Origin: Muricea muricata
Lineage: Eukaryota > Cnidaria > Anthozoa > Malacalcyonacea > Plexauridae
DNA: 64,000 nucleotides
Reading direction: 5' to 3'
Assembly (NCBI GenBank): GCA_963855995.1
Contig: OY979717.1
Coordinates: 2,973,179 to 3,037,178, forward strand
Part shown: positions 24,328 through 39,065 of the stretch, one piece after another
Position numbering within the stretch: the stretch's first letter is position 1
How the letters are laid out: the number at the start of each line of letters is the position of its first letter
Notes under the pieces: generated by a model
Database searches by the model: none
Seen by the model: only the letters and a program-made list of their open reading frames with translations
Told to the model about the DNA's origin: nothing
Program-made: the position numbers and the translations under genes

Positions 24328-24525
24328 TAGAAACACCACGTAAAATTAGTATTGCAAAGCTTTCGATCCGTAATCTCGGATCTTCGTAAGTGCAAATAAT
24401 TATACCTTATTACTAGCATCATTATTTCTTGTTATGATGTATTTTTATTAGCACTGATGAAGATTCGAGCTTACAGATCGAAAGCTGTGCGATAATAAAT
24501 TTACGTGGTTGAAAAAAATTATACC
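24328..24525. repeat. Foldback copy of a dispersed CTTTCGATCCGTAAGCTCGG family
   Basis: The left half (CACCACGTAAAATTAG, GCTTTCGATCCGTAA) is mirrored by the right half (ATCGAAAGCTGTG, TTTACGTGGTTG). The same words occur singly at 49725-49800 and 52405-52480, which makes this a repeat family in the genome. Confidence 0.75.
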
Positions 24526-24728
24526 TTGAAACATAATTCTAAATTCTAATGTGTTTCCAAACCATGTCTTCTATGGACTATGAAGTATGGACCATTCTCC
24601 AAATCATTCAAATTAATAGAAAATGTGCAGTAGTGTAATTGTATATTATTGGATTCTTTATAAGCGAAGCAAAGTATATTGCAAAGTCAGCTAATATGAA
24701 AGAACTTTTTTATATGTGTGTGTGGGAG

Positions 24729-25720
24729 CGGGGGGGGGGGGGAGGGGTGATAACGAATTGTTCAACTGTTCATTGAAAAAGATTGCATATGAGCAAATTT
24801 CAGATCATCTTGAGGAAAATAAACTATTGTGTCCCCAGCAATTTAGAGTTAGACGTGGGAAATGCACGCAATGTGCTGTTATGTTTCTTAATGAACATAT
24901 ACGACAAAATATGGACAAGAGTCGATGTACTGGAGCAGCATATCTGGACGTAAGGACACGGTCGGACATGCTTGTCATGCATGTGTTAATATGTATTTTG
25001 CTTTAAAGAGATACAACATCTTGATGTATGCAGACGATTCTGTACTTTATTCTTGGGTTTCTCTAGAACCTTTTTCATTAATTCTGAGTGGGGGTCAACC
25101 CAAAATGTTTTGATATTGTACTGCACCGGGGCAAGCAAATCTCACGAAATTGCACACATTTGCTGTCAAACACAAGATCAACACATACAGTGATTTTTTT
25201 TTCAGTCTGATGACAGCGTATCGATTTGGAGTTGACCCCCAGTGAAATTTATGACGTCACGTGAAACCCAAGAATTATCCATAAATTGAGAAATCTATTA
25301 ATAGTGATTTGGAACTAGGTTCTAAACGGCTTGCATCAAACGATCTTATAGTCAACTTGAAAGGGGGAAAAACTGAATTTGTTTTATACGAATCACCACA
25401 AAAATTATCTCGCCAACCCGATTGTGACATAATGATATATCAATTCAAGGAACATGAATATCTGGTTGTTATACTAGATAGGCATTTAACCTGGTCCAGC
25501 CAGGTATTTAAAGTCTAAGAGAGTTTCGTCTCGCTTGGGAGAACTGTCACGCTTGCGTCCAAACATGAACCCGTAAGTTTCAGAAAAAATCTACCTCACA
25601 ATGATTAATCCCATAATGTTTTACTGCTATCTGGTGTATCTGAGTCTTAGCAACTCAGCCAACTCCAAGTTACAGAGCAGTGAATATAACTGGTTCAGAC
25701 GTAAAACTGTTTAAAAGATT
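24729..25720 (+). mobile_element. LINE reverse-transcriptase relic
   Basis: The plus strand reads polymerase segments in several frames: YEQISDHLEENKLLCPQQF and the CTGAAYLDVR palm motif (about 24770-24965), the YADDSVLYS catalytic motif (about 25027-25050), then the ASNDLIVNLKGGKTEF and LTWSSQV segments (25309-25518). Frames change several times and a TIR element interrupts the sequence right after the YADD box. It is 5'-truncated near a poly-G run at 24729 and is non-functional. Confidence 0.82.
25052..25271. mobile_element. 220-bp TIR element inserted in the LINE relic
   Basis: CTTGGGTTTC at the left and its mirror GAAACCCAAG at the right bracket 220 bp that break the LINE polymerase just after its YADD motif. 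Inner GGGGTCAACCC and GTTGACCCCC words also pair. The LINE frame family resumes on the far side. Confidence 0.75.
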
Positions 25721-26747
25721 CTGGTAATGTCTTCACCTCCCGCAGTCCCGCAATAGGACTTAATTGTTATGGATGGTTTAAAACCTTGCACTCCCTTGGT
25801 CCAAATTTCCCTCATATGAAATCTGAGCGCGCTTTAACCACGGAATGAAACCCCGCAGCAACAACTCGCGCTTTGTAGTATCAAAAGTTGAGGCTATAAG
25901 AAACTTTTTCTCCGCTAGGAGCAGAGCTGTACTGCATGATTAACTGTTTTCCTACGCGAATTTTAACCGTAAAGTTAAAACAGTTTACATGCTAGGCTCG
26001 TGGCAGTAATCGCAGCCACGTCGGTAGTCTGGTCGTTAGTCTTCCTCACTAAAGCCCACGTACATGTGTCTAGCTGGGTCGAGTTGTGCAAAAAGTAGCT
26101 AAATTTACTATAGTTAGGGACAGACAAATCGCAATTTGATACTTAACTGCTATTTAACCGCAAACGAGATAAAATGTAGTGAAGAGTTGTGTACAAGCAG
26201 CCCCTGTGTGTTGTCTTGCCGACAAAAGATCGCTGGTATATTTGCGTTGGAACTAGTAGCATTGTATTCTCTTAATAACTTTACCAGGTATTTGCGAACA
26301 ACACACAATAATTTACCACACAAGTCCATACTAATTTTAAATTACTGACGTTTGTAATTAACGATGGTACAAAAAGGCCTATAAATTACATCGGAATAGG
26401 GACTGAACGTACAATAAATACCCTTAAACGTCGGAAGAATTGGTTTTTTAGGTTAACGCAGGCCGTATGTCTTATGCCTATTTTTTGGGCTACTTTCTGT
26501 CCATTAGAATGAATAATTGCAGACAAATATCGAAATTTTTCAGCCCTCGCTGCATTGTCACTAAAGAATACGATTGTCACGTTTGAAGACGGTTGATGGT
26601 TTCAAATCTGCAACTATTCATCCCATGGTTTTGTTTTGATATACAAAAAATCCCAAGTCCTCCTAGTTTAATATAAAGCTTTAGAGAAACTTTTCTTTCA
26701 TTCTATGTCCAGTTCCTAATTGGGAATATCAAATCAATTTTAATTAT
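25721..26747. other. Interval with no gene recognised
   Basis: AT-rich sequence between the LINE relic and the calreticulin stop codon. Small ORFs here have no family resemblance that I can recognise, and no large inverted or tandem repeat was noticed. Confidence 0.5.
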
Positions 26748-29700
26748 CTATAGTTCATCTTTAGGTTGTTCTTCTTCTGTTTCATCTTCACCTTCAACAT
26801 CGTCTTGCCCATCATCTGCCCCTGCGTCATCTTGCCCTTCCACTTGCTCTTCATCGTCAGCAGCATCATCATCTTTAGCCTGGTCTTCCTCTTCTTCTTC
26901 CTAAAGAATAGAAAACAACTCATTTAGTTCCAATCCAAAACTGTGTTTCAACATAAAAAATCCTTCTTCCCATTTTCAGTATCTCTGTTTTCATACAAAT
27001 TTTCGACCCCAGTCATTTCAAAGACGTTTAAAAGTACAGTCTCTGTTTAATTTGCCATTTCCTAATCAAGACTGCAAAGCATGTATGTATTGTTTAGAAT
27101 GACAATGTGAAAACAAGATCCATTCATGGGAGAAGGTGCGTGGTGCAAACAAGACTTCCTTATTAAAAGATAGTGAAGAGACTTTTTATTAATTTTTGCT
27201 TTAATTTTAACATTTTTAATTTTATGCCAACTTCCTTTGTCCCTCTAAACAAGCCATGAATATTTAACCAGTTCTCAATTTGAAATAGACAATTACAAGT
27301 CCAATAGAAGGCGTACAATACCACACCCACTTATTTTTTCATTGAAATAATCAAAATTCAACTTCTCTTACCTCCTCTTCCTCTTCCTCTTCCTCCTCCT
27401 CTTCCTCATCTTTTTTATCACCTTTCTCATCTTTCTTCTTCTTCTCTTCTTCTTCACGTTCCTTTCTCTCTTTTTCATCTTGTTCATCTTTCATTTTCTT
27501 TTCACCTTCTTTTGTTTTGTCGAATGTTTCTTTTGCAAACTCTTCCGCCTCACTCACAGAGTCAGTGATAATGACATTATCAAAAATTGTTCCAGATTTA
27601 ACCTGCAATGTAGGAAAAAACATCAGTCAACATATTTCTACAAAAGCATATCAACATTTGTAATCACATATAACTCAATCTCATTTTGCTAACATGCAAA
27701 TTAAAGCCTGATAGTTCTTAACAGTTCTTTAATATTTATTCTCACTGGAGAAACAATGAATACACACCTGCCATAAATCAAATCCAATGGCTCCAAAATC
27801 ATCATATTTGTAAAGCTCAGGATCTGGGGCATAGTCTGGGTTGTCAATCTCTGGGTGAATCCATTCTCCTTTATATGCTGGATTGTCAATCATTTTTGGT
27901 TTCCATTCACCCTATTTATTAAAGCATACAAAGAAAAAAGAAACTGAGCAAAAACAAGTGAAGTGGATTCTTCATGTCAATTATTACAGCTAATTCTAAA
28001 TTAATATGAAAGACTTCTGAAACTCTTATTTGTTTAAAAATTTGTTTGAAGTCAGTCTAATAAATACATTATTCTGTGTTTATACTACCTTGTACTCAGG
28101 GTTGTCAATCATAGGGGGTTCCCATTCTCCATCAATTTCATCATCCCAATCTTCAGGTTTCTTCGCATCCGGATCAGGAATATGTTGTGGTTTATCATAG
28201 TCCTGCAATCATATCATACACATCTCATATTAGATCACTGTATATCAGACCTGTTCTACATCTCACACTATCTCATTATATGCAAGACCAATTTCAGAGG
28301 AGCCGAAGTTATCTCAAGCTTCTAAAAAAGTGATGTTGGACCTCAATTGTGCTGACATAACAAGTACGTGAACCCACAATTTTTCCATAAGCAAATAGTT
28401 TATTTCAAGCTGAATCTTATCATTTTCAGGCACTCTCATTTTGCAATCACATTATCTAGGATTTTTTTCTCATACTGTTGGTGATTTCAATTATTTCTTT
28501 ATCTCATCCTAGTTTCATGGGCAAATCTTAGTTAAGGCAATTGGTCTCGATTACTGCTTCAGCTTCTAGCTAGCAGGGGTTCTGTAAAAGGGATCCATGC
28601 AAGGCCAACTTACATCAGGCTTCTTGTCTTCAGGATCAGGGATTTTAGCATCATCCACCCAATCATCAGGCTTCTTAGCTTCAGGATCTTTAATTTTCTT
28701 GGCAGGTAAGAAATCCCAGTCTTGCTCAAGTTCACCACTTTCAGCTTTTTCTTTGTCAATTCTCACTTCATACGTATTGTCTGGTTTCACAATCAATGTA
28801 TAAAGATGGGTCATCTCATCATCCTTAACAGATTAGAAGCTCAGCTTCAAAATTTGTTCCAAACAAGAATACCTAACCAGTTATTGTTTAAAGACATTTA
28901 GTTTTGCATCCTGTACACAATGAAGAGAGAACCTTGAACATCTACATTACATTCCTTCTAGCTAGCATCCACCTTCAACATGTAAAAATCAACAAACCTT
29001 GCACCTAATATCTTTCTTAGTCAAAAGGTTCTTTCCCTTGTAGTTAAAGATTACATGAACTTTCTTTGTTCCAGGTCCACAGATATCAGGTCCTAGTACA
29101 TGAAAAAATTAAATTGATTGGTTACATTTTGCGGCACTTTAATACAACATATTTAGAACTGAACAAACTGGTTTACCAGCTGGGAATATCTCACATGCAA
29201 ATATGTAGAACTACCTACCAAACATGATGTTATAAGGCGTTTCACCATGCATATCTGCTTGATCCAAGTTACTTGCAAACACCTATATACAACATGATTT
29301 ATTTATTATTATTCATTTGTATACTTATTATTCATTTACATGTGTGAATTTGCTCACCAAGGGTGCACTGGTAGATTGGATTAATCTGCTGGGTGCTAGC
29401 ACTCTAGATTAATCTCATGAATTTTCTGTGCCAAAGCTTTTTCAAATTTACAATTACAAAGCTAGTTTCCCAAGCTGTTCTGTGCCGAATATCTTCTGGA
29501 AGTAAACCCTCAAAGGGGGGGGGGGGGTGAATAGAGTTTCGGATCATCGGATTTTCTGAAAAAAAGCGATTCGGAATCGAATATGGCTGAAATTTTTTAC
29601 GGATTAGCGGATCCAGAAAATGCATCGGATTGCGTATTTATCCAATATTTTTGTTCGGATTGAGCGCTTTTTTGTAGATTCATTTTGCTTTTGGGCTGTG

Positions 29701-30826
29701 AGGCCTATGAACGCAATAAAAAATTCGAAGCCGTTTTCGCTGTCTTCATTGTATTTCGCTATATGCCCTATATGGCCCTAAGATATTCTCTGGGATACTT
29801 ATGGCTTTTAACATTATACCCCGATAACATGAAGTACGATACAGCGTTCAACTGCCCTTCTGGCTCCCCTTGATTCGGATTTTTGCAAAAAATGGTTACA
29901 GATCAGCAGATTTTTCATAAATTTTCAGCGGATTTGCGGATTTTAGTACCCCTATTCACCCCCCCTCAAATTCACTATGGCCCAGCATCGTACCATTGGG
30001 AGGCCCTAATTGCCCCCCCCCACAGGGGAGTTAGAGGGAATCAAAAGGAAGGTGACAATGGGGAGGGGATCCATGAGAAAGCAATTTTGCAGTTTAGGAT
30101 TGACAAGTTCTGGACTATGTTTTTGATTCTTTGATGTTTTATTAATTTGTTTTGTAAATATTTTGGCAAATACAAAATAATTACAATCATTAATAAAGCG
30201 GGATTCTTTCAAGAACATTATATAACCAACCTTGACGTATCCACCTCCACAATCAATAGTTTGCTCGTGTTTGACTGAAAATTGAATCACAAGATCTTTG
30301 TCTTTGTTTGAAAATGCTTCATCGAACTTCGCTGAGATTCCGTAAAACTTAGCATCCTGGCTGGTTTGTATTCCTGCAAGAAAACAATGTGAATAACATA
30401 AATGATCACAATAATTTACACCTACCACCGCTACAGTAGGTTGCGGTGCACGAAAACATTTATGGAATTAATATATAAAGAAAGTGAATATTGAAGTCTA
30501 TAATTTTGTACCTTTATCTTGCTCTGGGTCATTGTAAAACTTGCCAGCAGACAAAACAAACTTCCCAGCATCACTACCCTTCTTTGTTGAGCTAATCCAG
30601 CGTTTTTCCCAATCCGCATCTAAAAGAAAATTAGTATAGCAGATGAGAAGTTGTACAGTGTATATTACAATGAGCACAACACACAACTGAAAACAATTGA
30701 ATCTCACAGCTGCTTTCAAAAAAATTAAATGTATGACTTACCTCCAAAAGTCTCTTTAAAATACACCGTTGATTCCACAATGGAAAAAGCAAAAAGAACG
30801 CAAATAACTAGCCTTAAAAGACCCAT
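26748..30826 (-). CDS. CALR: Calreticulin (10 exons, complete)
   Basis: ER-lumen lectin chaperone and calcium-storage protein. Minus-strand exons: 30742-30826, 30512-30619, 30231-30373, 29219-29282, 28998-29092, 28614-28823, 28089-28202, 27768-27911, 27372-27602, 26748-26900. All join GT-AG in phase to 448 aa. A hydrophobic signal peptide ([15 protein letters not shown]) precedes VYFKETFG. The globular domain has [20 protein letters not shown] and NYKGKN with the three usual cysteines. The P-domain has three IxDPxxxKPxDW-type repeats, then three repeats of the IDNPxYKGxW type. The C-domain is a long Glu/Lys then Glu/Asp tract, and the protein ends in the ER-retrieval signal KDEL. A start three codons upstream (MVKMGLL) is also possible. 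One minor oddity is DYDKP where many homologues have DWDKP. The gene converges on ZYG11 and has an ER-stress element upstream. Confidence 0.98.
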
Positions 30827-30936
30827 CTTTACCATCAACTTATTACAAAGCGTCTCTTCCTTTATTATGCCTATAATTGTACTCGGAAAGACTCCACTGA
30901 CACACAACACGTGTTTGTATATTCATCGTCCTTCTG

Positions 30937-30955
30937 CGTGGTTTGCTCTGATTGG
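30937..30955 (-). promoter_or_regulatory. ER stress response element (perfect CCAAT-N9-CCACG)
   Basis: Read on the minus strand, in the sense of calreticulin, the sequence is CCAAT, nine bases, CCACG. This is an exact match to the ERSE consensus bound by NF-Y with ATF6/XBP1 in animals. It lies 111-129 bp upstream of the start codon, the usual promoter position in chaperone genes of the unfolded protein response. Confidence 0.88.
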
Positions 30956-31002
30956 TCGACCGATTGTCAGCCAATCATAAACCGACAATACGATAAAGAT
31001 AG

Positions 31003-31021
31003 CCAATCACAAGCAACCACA
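31003..31021 (+). promoter_or_regulatory. ERSE-like site, one mismatch, opposite orientation
   Basis: CCAAT, nine bases, CCACA: one mismatch from the ERSE consensus, 48 bp further upstream than the perfect site. Additional CCAAT boxes occur at 30971-30975 (plus) and around 30951-30955 (minus), so the block 30937-31021 is CCAAT-rich. Confidence 0.6.
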
Positions 31022-32704
31022 CGTCCAGGGTCAGCATCTTCAGGAAATGGGACTTTTGTAATATATTTGCATATTAATATTGTTTAATTAAACAGTGTTT
31101 AATTATTTTATGCTAATAATGAAAATTAAAAAGCAGCTGAGCCACACTTGTATAGGTAATTATTTAAAGTATTTGAACGGGTACCAGCATTTTCGTGTGA
31201 ACTATAGAACAAATGTGATTATTTGAAATGTTTCAAGATATTCATACTAACTGCTCACTATTTTAAAATAACGAACAATTTCAAATTAATTTCGAATCAC
31301 ATGTCTCGTTTCCTTCATTGTCAAACGAGAATGAGGGCTGGCAGAATCACAGTTAATCAAATTGCCACATTTTAAGTACACACAGAAAAATGAATGAATT
31401 GATAGTAATTAGTGTATTGACTACGTTTTCACTTCAAAAGTTGTGTTGAGGAATGAGAATCATCAAGCACAACGCAATATGACATCGCGTGATTGTTTTT
31501 AAGTTTTACCGTTATTATGCTAGTGCTGCAAATATTTCGTTGATTTGTTCACCAGTTTTAAGCTTTCACACTACGCTATAAGTACACGTCTTTACACTGG
31601 CTATGAAACGGTTACCGTTTTTTACTAGACGTAATTTTCCGTGTAGGCGAGGTCGATCGTCTGTTGTATTCTCTTCTTAGTTGCACTTTATTGAACATAA
31701 CCACACAACACAAAGAATTTATAACCATTTCACTTGTTGGCGCGAAAACTCCCACAAAAATTCCTTAGTGGAAAACGGCGCCTTTGTGTTTTCAGCCATT
31801 TAATTAGTTAAAATCAATCAAGGGCTCCTCAAAGCATAAAAGTAGGAGCCCCTCGACTTTTTTCTAACCATATAGAGCAGTGGTGGCGCCAAAGGGGGCT
31901 GGGGGGGGGGGGGGCTACAGCCCCCTTGTCGGGGAGTGCTAGCCCTCCGTCGGGGAAAATTTATACATTTGTCGGGGAAAAGGCTGACAAAAATTTGAAG
32001 GAATTTAAATTTCGAAAAGCACTATTCTGTCGCTATTTTTGTTCTTCTGTATGTTATTAGGTAATATGGTTGCCTTATACGCAGCTAATACTGCAAATTT
32101 TGTTTATAACATTGAACATTGAGCAAAATGTGTTTGTAGTGCGCAAAGTCACGCACGATGCTAATTACAGTATCACGTCACGGTCGTTTGCTTACGTACG
32201 GATCAAACATTGTTTTTTCTTGTAAAATATTTCATGTTATCTAGCTACACCTAATTAGATTTTTACATCCATATTTCAATAATTTCGTGAATAAACCATT
32301 GTAGCTGACCAACTGTGTATTGAATCTCTTTGGGGAACTCACAGGTAACCGGTTATTTAATTTGATATTTAGCCTCTGTCGTTGCAATAGATTTAATTTT
32401 ATGTGTATTGCTACATTCAAAATTGCAAACAAATTGTTTAGTCATCATTACATGAAAATAGCACACTAAATGACATCATTATCGTCACATCATTTCTAAA
32501 TGTGGTTCTAAACCTCATTAATAATTCATGAAAAAACACAAAGGAAATCATAGCCGTGACTAGAGTCTATATATGAGATAAAACACATGTCGATTTTCAC
32601 AAATCTTTTACTTCGATTTTGACGGCTTATACAACATCTATATTGAAAATTCTTTTATATACAAACAGACAAGATGGGTATAAAATGAATCGATTTAGAA
32701 GTCA
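31022..32704. other. Interval with no gene recognised
   Basis: AT-rich intergenic sequence. A poly-G run (about 31902-31914) is followed by three spaced copies of GTCGGGGA-type words (31930-31980), likely a repeat fragment. No coding exon, tRNA or large foldback was recognised. Confidence 0.5.
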
Positions 32705-32799
32705 TTTAAAACACTCGCAATTCGCGCTTTATCAAATATACAACGCTCGGCTTCGCCTCGCGTTGTATTTTTGATAAAGCACTCCTGCGCATGTTTTAA
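32705..32799. repeat. 95-bp hairpin
   Basis: TTTAAAAC, GCGCTTTATCAAA and ATACAACGC are mirrored by GCGTTGTAT, TTTGATAAAGC and GTTTTAAA around a short CGGCTTCGCC loop. It is a short palindromic MITE upstream of the hAT relic. Confidence 0.8.
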
Positions 32800-32983
32800 A
32801 TATTACTTCAAGCATAGCATATATAAGCGTATCGCTGTGCATTTTATGTAAATACATATCTCGTATAGAACACTCATTTGAGAAGAGGACGTTTTAAGGA
32901 AAAGAATCTTTTCAGTCTATATTCTGCATATTTCTACGTGAAACGGCAATTACCTACAATTTAGATATCGTAAAGCAATACTC

Positions 32984-36326
<3,343 letters not shown>

Positions 36327-36471
36327 AGTTATTTATATTGTAGTAACTTGACTTAATCTGATTTGATTTGCTGCTTGCCGATCTGAGTAGATTGGATCGA
36401 CTTAACTTTTTAAGTTTTGACGAAATGACTTGTGACGTGAAACATGTGACTTCAATTCCGTTCCACTCCTA

Positions 36472-36800
36472 ATGGCTGATTTCCACTGTTACGTTCTTCA
36501 CGTGCGCGTGCGCACAGAAAAGCTTAAATCTTTCTAAATTATATCCAAGTATTAACATATCAAAAAAATTTATAAAGTTGTATTTTGTCCTTATATTCAA
36601 TCGATTATTTCGTAAGACAAAGTTAAAAGGATATAAACTTACGTGCGTAAGTAGAAATACACAGGCCGATCAACCTTTTTTTTGAGGCTGCGTGAGGGAG
36701 CGCAATGGGGCGCATGCATATTGAGGTGGTGCATGAGCGACTGCGTTTGGCATGCGTATTACATCATGAGTACGTGCACGTACGATTTGCATTTCTAAGG
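36472..36800. repeat. One-sided copy of the ACGTGCG-rich MITE family
   Basis: GGCTGATTTCCACTGTTACG followed by CACGTGCGCGTGCGCAC matches the terminus of the 23646-23884 foldback, and an ACGTGCGTAAG block appears near 36640. The far end is less clear and ends in GTGCATGAGCGAC-type sequence. Confidence 0.55.
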
Positions 36801-36932
36801 CTTGGCGAGCAAGCGTGGTCAATTCATTTATAGTATAACTTGTAGTTTATATCTGCATATACTTTGCTTCTAGCAAGCAATTTCTCGCTACGACATATTT
36901 GCAGTTCGTGTTTATTCACAGTTTGTGTTTGT

Positions 36933-37195
36933 CTACACTGAATTTCTAAACCGGCATCCATTTTCGTTGCTACGTGTTGTCAAGTGCAGGTAATCAATAT
37001 GATTAACACAGATTTGCTTACTTCGTTTGAGCTTTGACTGATCCTCTTCTGTTGCAGCTGTGGTAGGAAATTGACGTTTAGGAGTTGCAGATACTGGTTC
37101 AAGTATCTTCTGGGGGTCAGGCAGGAGTAATAGGGTTTGGTGGTTCAGAGATATTAGAGAACAATGATGGTGCACTTCAACAAATGTTTCCATAC
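36933..37195 (-). pseudogene. Short ORF downstream of the ATPase relic
   Basis: An 86-codon minus-strand frame lies downstream of the ATPase relic in the same orientation, with a proline- and lysine-containing stretch (LLLLPDPQKILEP, SKLKRSK). It may be the remnant of a neighbouring gene of the same element. I do not recognise the family; coding status is weak. Confidence 0.3.
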
Positions 37196-37454
37196 TTTTA
37201 CGATTGATTTTATTTTAAACGTGAAAAGTCTATTTAAATGGTCAGAATAAAGCTTGTTCTTCTCCCAAAAAATAGTTATGTTTCTTCCACAATTTCTTAC
37301 ATTCGCTCTTTCGTGCTGTACAACGCATTTACATTGGATGAATGACGGTATGACTTTTTCCTCACACATTCTTCTAAAGCGGTATTTTTCCCTGGTAGTA
37401 TATGTTACATTGCTACTTAGTCTGTCCCTGGTCTGTCTTGAGTCGTTATCCATC

Positions 37455-38191
37455 ATTCGTTGTAGGCTTTAGATCCAACATACCCATACTGCGGGCACGT
37501 AGCTTTGTCATAGCTTCTCATAAATTCTTGTACCTCATCAGAACTGACTTGTCTTGCAAGTATAGGAATTTGCTGTCTATCTCTAGGTGACTTGAACATC
37601 ACGATATAATAGGCGTTCAAAGTGATTCTAATCTCCTTCTCTTGATGAAATATATTTTTTACAATATAGATTACAGATAAATATTTATGATGACTCCCCC
37701 TCTTGAAAAGATCGGCAATATATACGCTTGTCTTTTCCAGATTGAGCCACAAGATCATCGAGATGATAACGTTGTGCTGAGATACAGACAAATAATCTGT
37801 TTCGTCGACATCTTCGATGGTACCTTGACGAAACTCTAGATCCATCCCAGGAATCGCTTTCATCATATCGAAGTAAAACTGTTGCCATATTGACCATAAC
37901 ACCGAAAATTATGCGTTGAGGAGGTGGACTTACCATTTTCTGAGCATTCTCTGAAATAGTTTTAACCCATACGGTTTTGCCGCTCTGCGTGCATCCAGCT
38001 GCAATGCAGGTAAAACGCTGTTGGAGTACATCTTGTCTATTTACTGCGACATCATGAACTTTCGAGATTTGGCCATGTACTTTCCTTTTATGACGTTGTA
38101 AATTGAAGGGTTTAGTGAAGGTCCTTCCACAAACATCGCAAGAACCATAGGTGGCCCAGAAATCGGTGGTTTTTAACCTTAAATAAATCAA
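37455..38191 (-). pseudogene. Zinc-finger plus packaging-type P-loop ATPase relic (virus-like/Polinton-like element)
   Basis: On the minus strand a C2H2 finger (CDVCGRTF...HKRKVH) is followed by a Walker A P-loop (GCTQSGKT), then, after a frameshift, a hydrophobic strand ending in an LDD acidic pair like Walker B, and a GSHHKYLSVIY segment. At least two frame changes separate the blocks, so it is dead. From memory, this layout occurs in many invertebrate genomes in ATPases resembling the A32/FtsK-type genome-packaging enzymes of double-stranded DNA viruses and Polinton-like elements. The exact element family is uncertain. No capsid, polymerase or integrase gene of such an element was found nearby. 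Confidence 0.75.
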
Positions 38192-38518
38192 TCTTGTACA
38201 TAATATTCCTTTTACAGCTGTCGGAAACTCGCGGAATTGTTTTTTCTCGTGCGATAGTCGGTCAGTCTCGCGCGATGTTCGTTTAGTATTATTGGTTTAT
38301 ATTAAACCAATAATACTAAACCAATAATACTAATATATTAAACCAAAAAATGATATATTAAACCAATAATACTAAACGAACGTCGTGCGAGACTGACCGA
38401 CTATCGCATGAGAAAAAACTGACAATTCCGCGAGTTTCCGACAGCTGTAAAAGGAATATTATGTACAAGATTGATTTATTTAAGGTTAAAAACCACCGAT
38501 TTCTGGGCCACCTATGAT
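38147..38518. repeat. Long palindrome with AT-rich hinge
   Basis: The sequence 38147-38290 (including the 5' end of the ATPase relic) is repeated inverted at 38375-38518. The hinge between carries several copies of TTAAACCAATAATACTAA. The arms share near-identical blocks such as ACTATCGCA and CCGCGAGTTTCCGACAGCTG. It is the junction of a head-to-head inverted duplication. Confidence 0.92.
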
Positions 38519-39050
38519 GTCAGATGGTAAATGATCTTCTGCTGATAAGGTGTCTAGTTCAGTATATTTTTGGAGCTCCTCAGCCCGGAGCCGAGCGCCT
38601 TGGTTCCGGAGCCGAGCTCCTCAGGTCAGTTCGTAGCTAACACCGCGGTCAAACGTTACACGCATGCGCGAGACCTCAGAAAAGCGCGGGAAAAACAAAG
38701 GTAAATTGAATACAAAGGAGTGAAAAGCTAAGAAAAGCGAAGAATACAAGAAAACGACTGAAAATATAAGGTAGCGAAATTTTGAGTATGTTCCTTATGT
38801 TAAAAGAAAGTTTTTCTGAGTTTACCCCCTCGTAATTTTATTTACCCTTTTTTCTACATCAGTTGATGTTCCTCTACTTCTTCGCCGGACAACTCGCGCA
38901 TGCGCAAACGTTTGACCGCGGTGTTTTCGTAGCTAAGCCCCTTGGCTCTCGAAGATCAGCTCGGCTCGGCTTGGCTCCGAGCCAAGGAGCTCCAAAGATA
39001 TCAACTAGATACTTTATTAGCAGATCCTTTACCATCTGAAATTTGTGCTG
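38519..39050. mobile_element. MITE inserted in the inverted ATPase copy
   Basis: Its ends are diverged inverted repeats: CAGATGGTAAATGATCTTC at the left, and CAGATGGTAAAGGATCTGC in reverse complement at the right. Subterminal GAGCTCC-rich blocks are also mirrored. It separates the two parts of the inverted ATPase fragment, so it inserted after the duplication. A third partial copy is at 52130-52295. Confidence 0.82.
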
Positions 39051-39065
39051 TAAGCAAACATGTCT

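Noticed and set aside
28597..28803. Ser/Gly-rich plus-strand ORF
   Set aside because: Antisense shadow of the calreticulin P-domain exon.
30006..30428. 140-codon minus-strand ORF as an independent gene
   Set aside because: It is calreticulin exon 3 with intron read-through on both sides.
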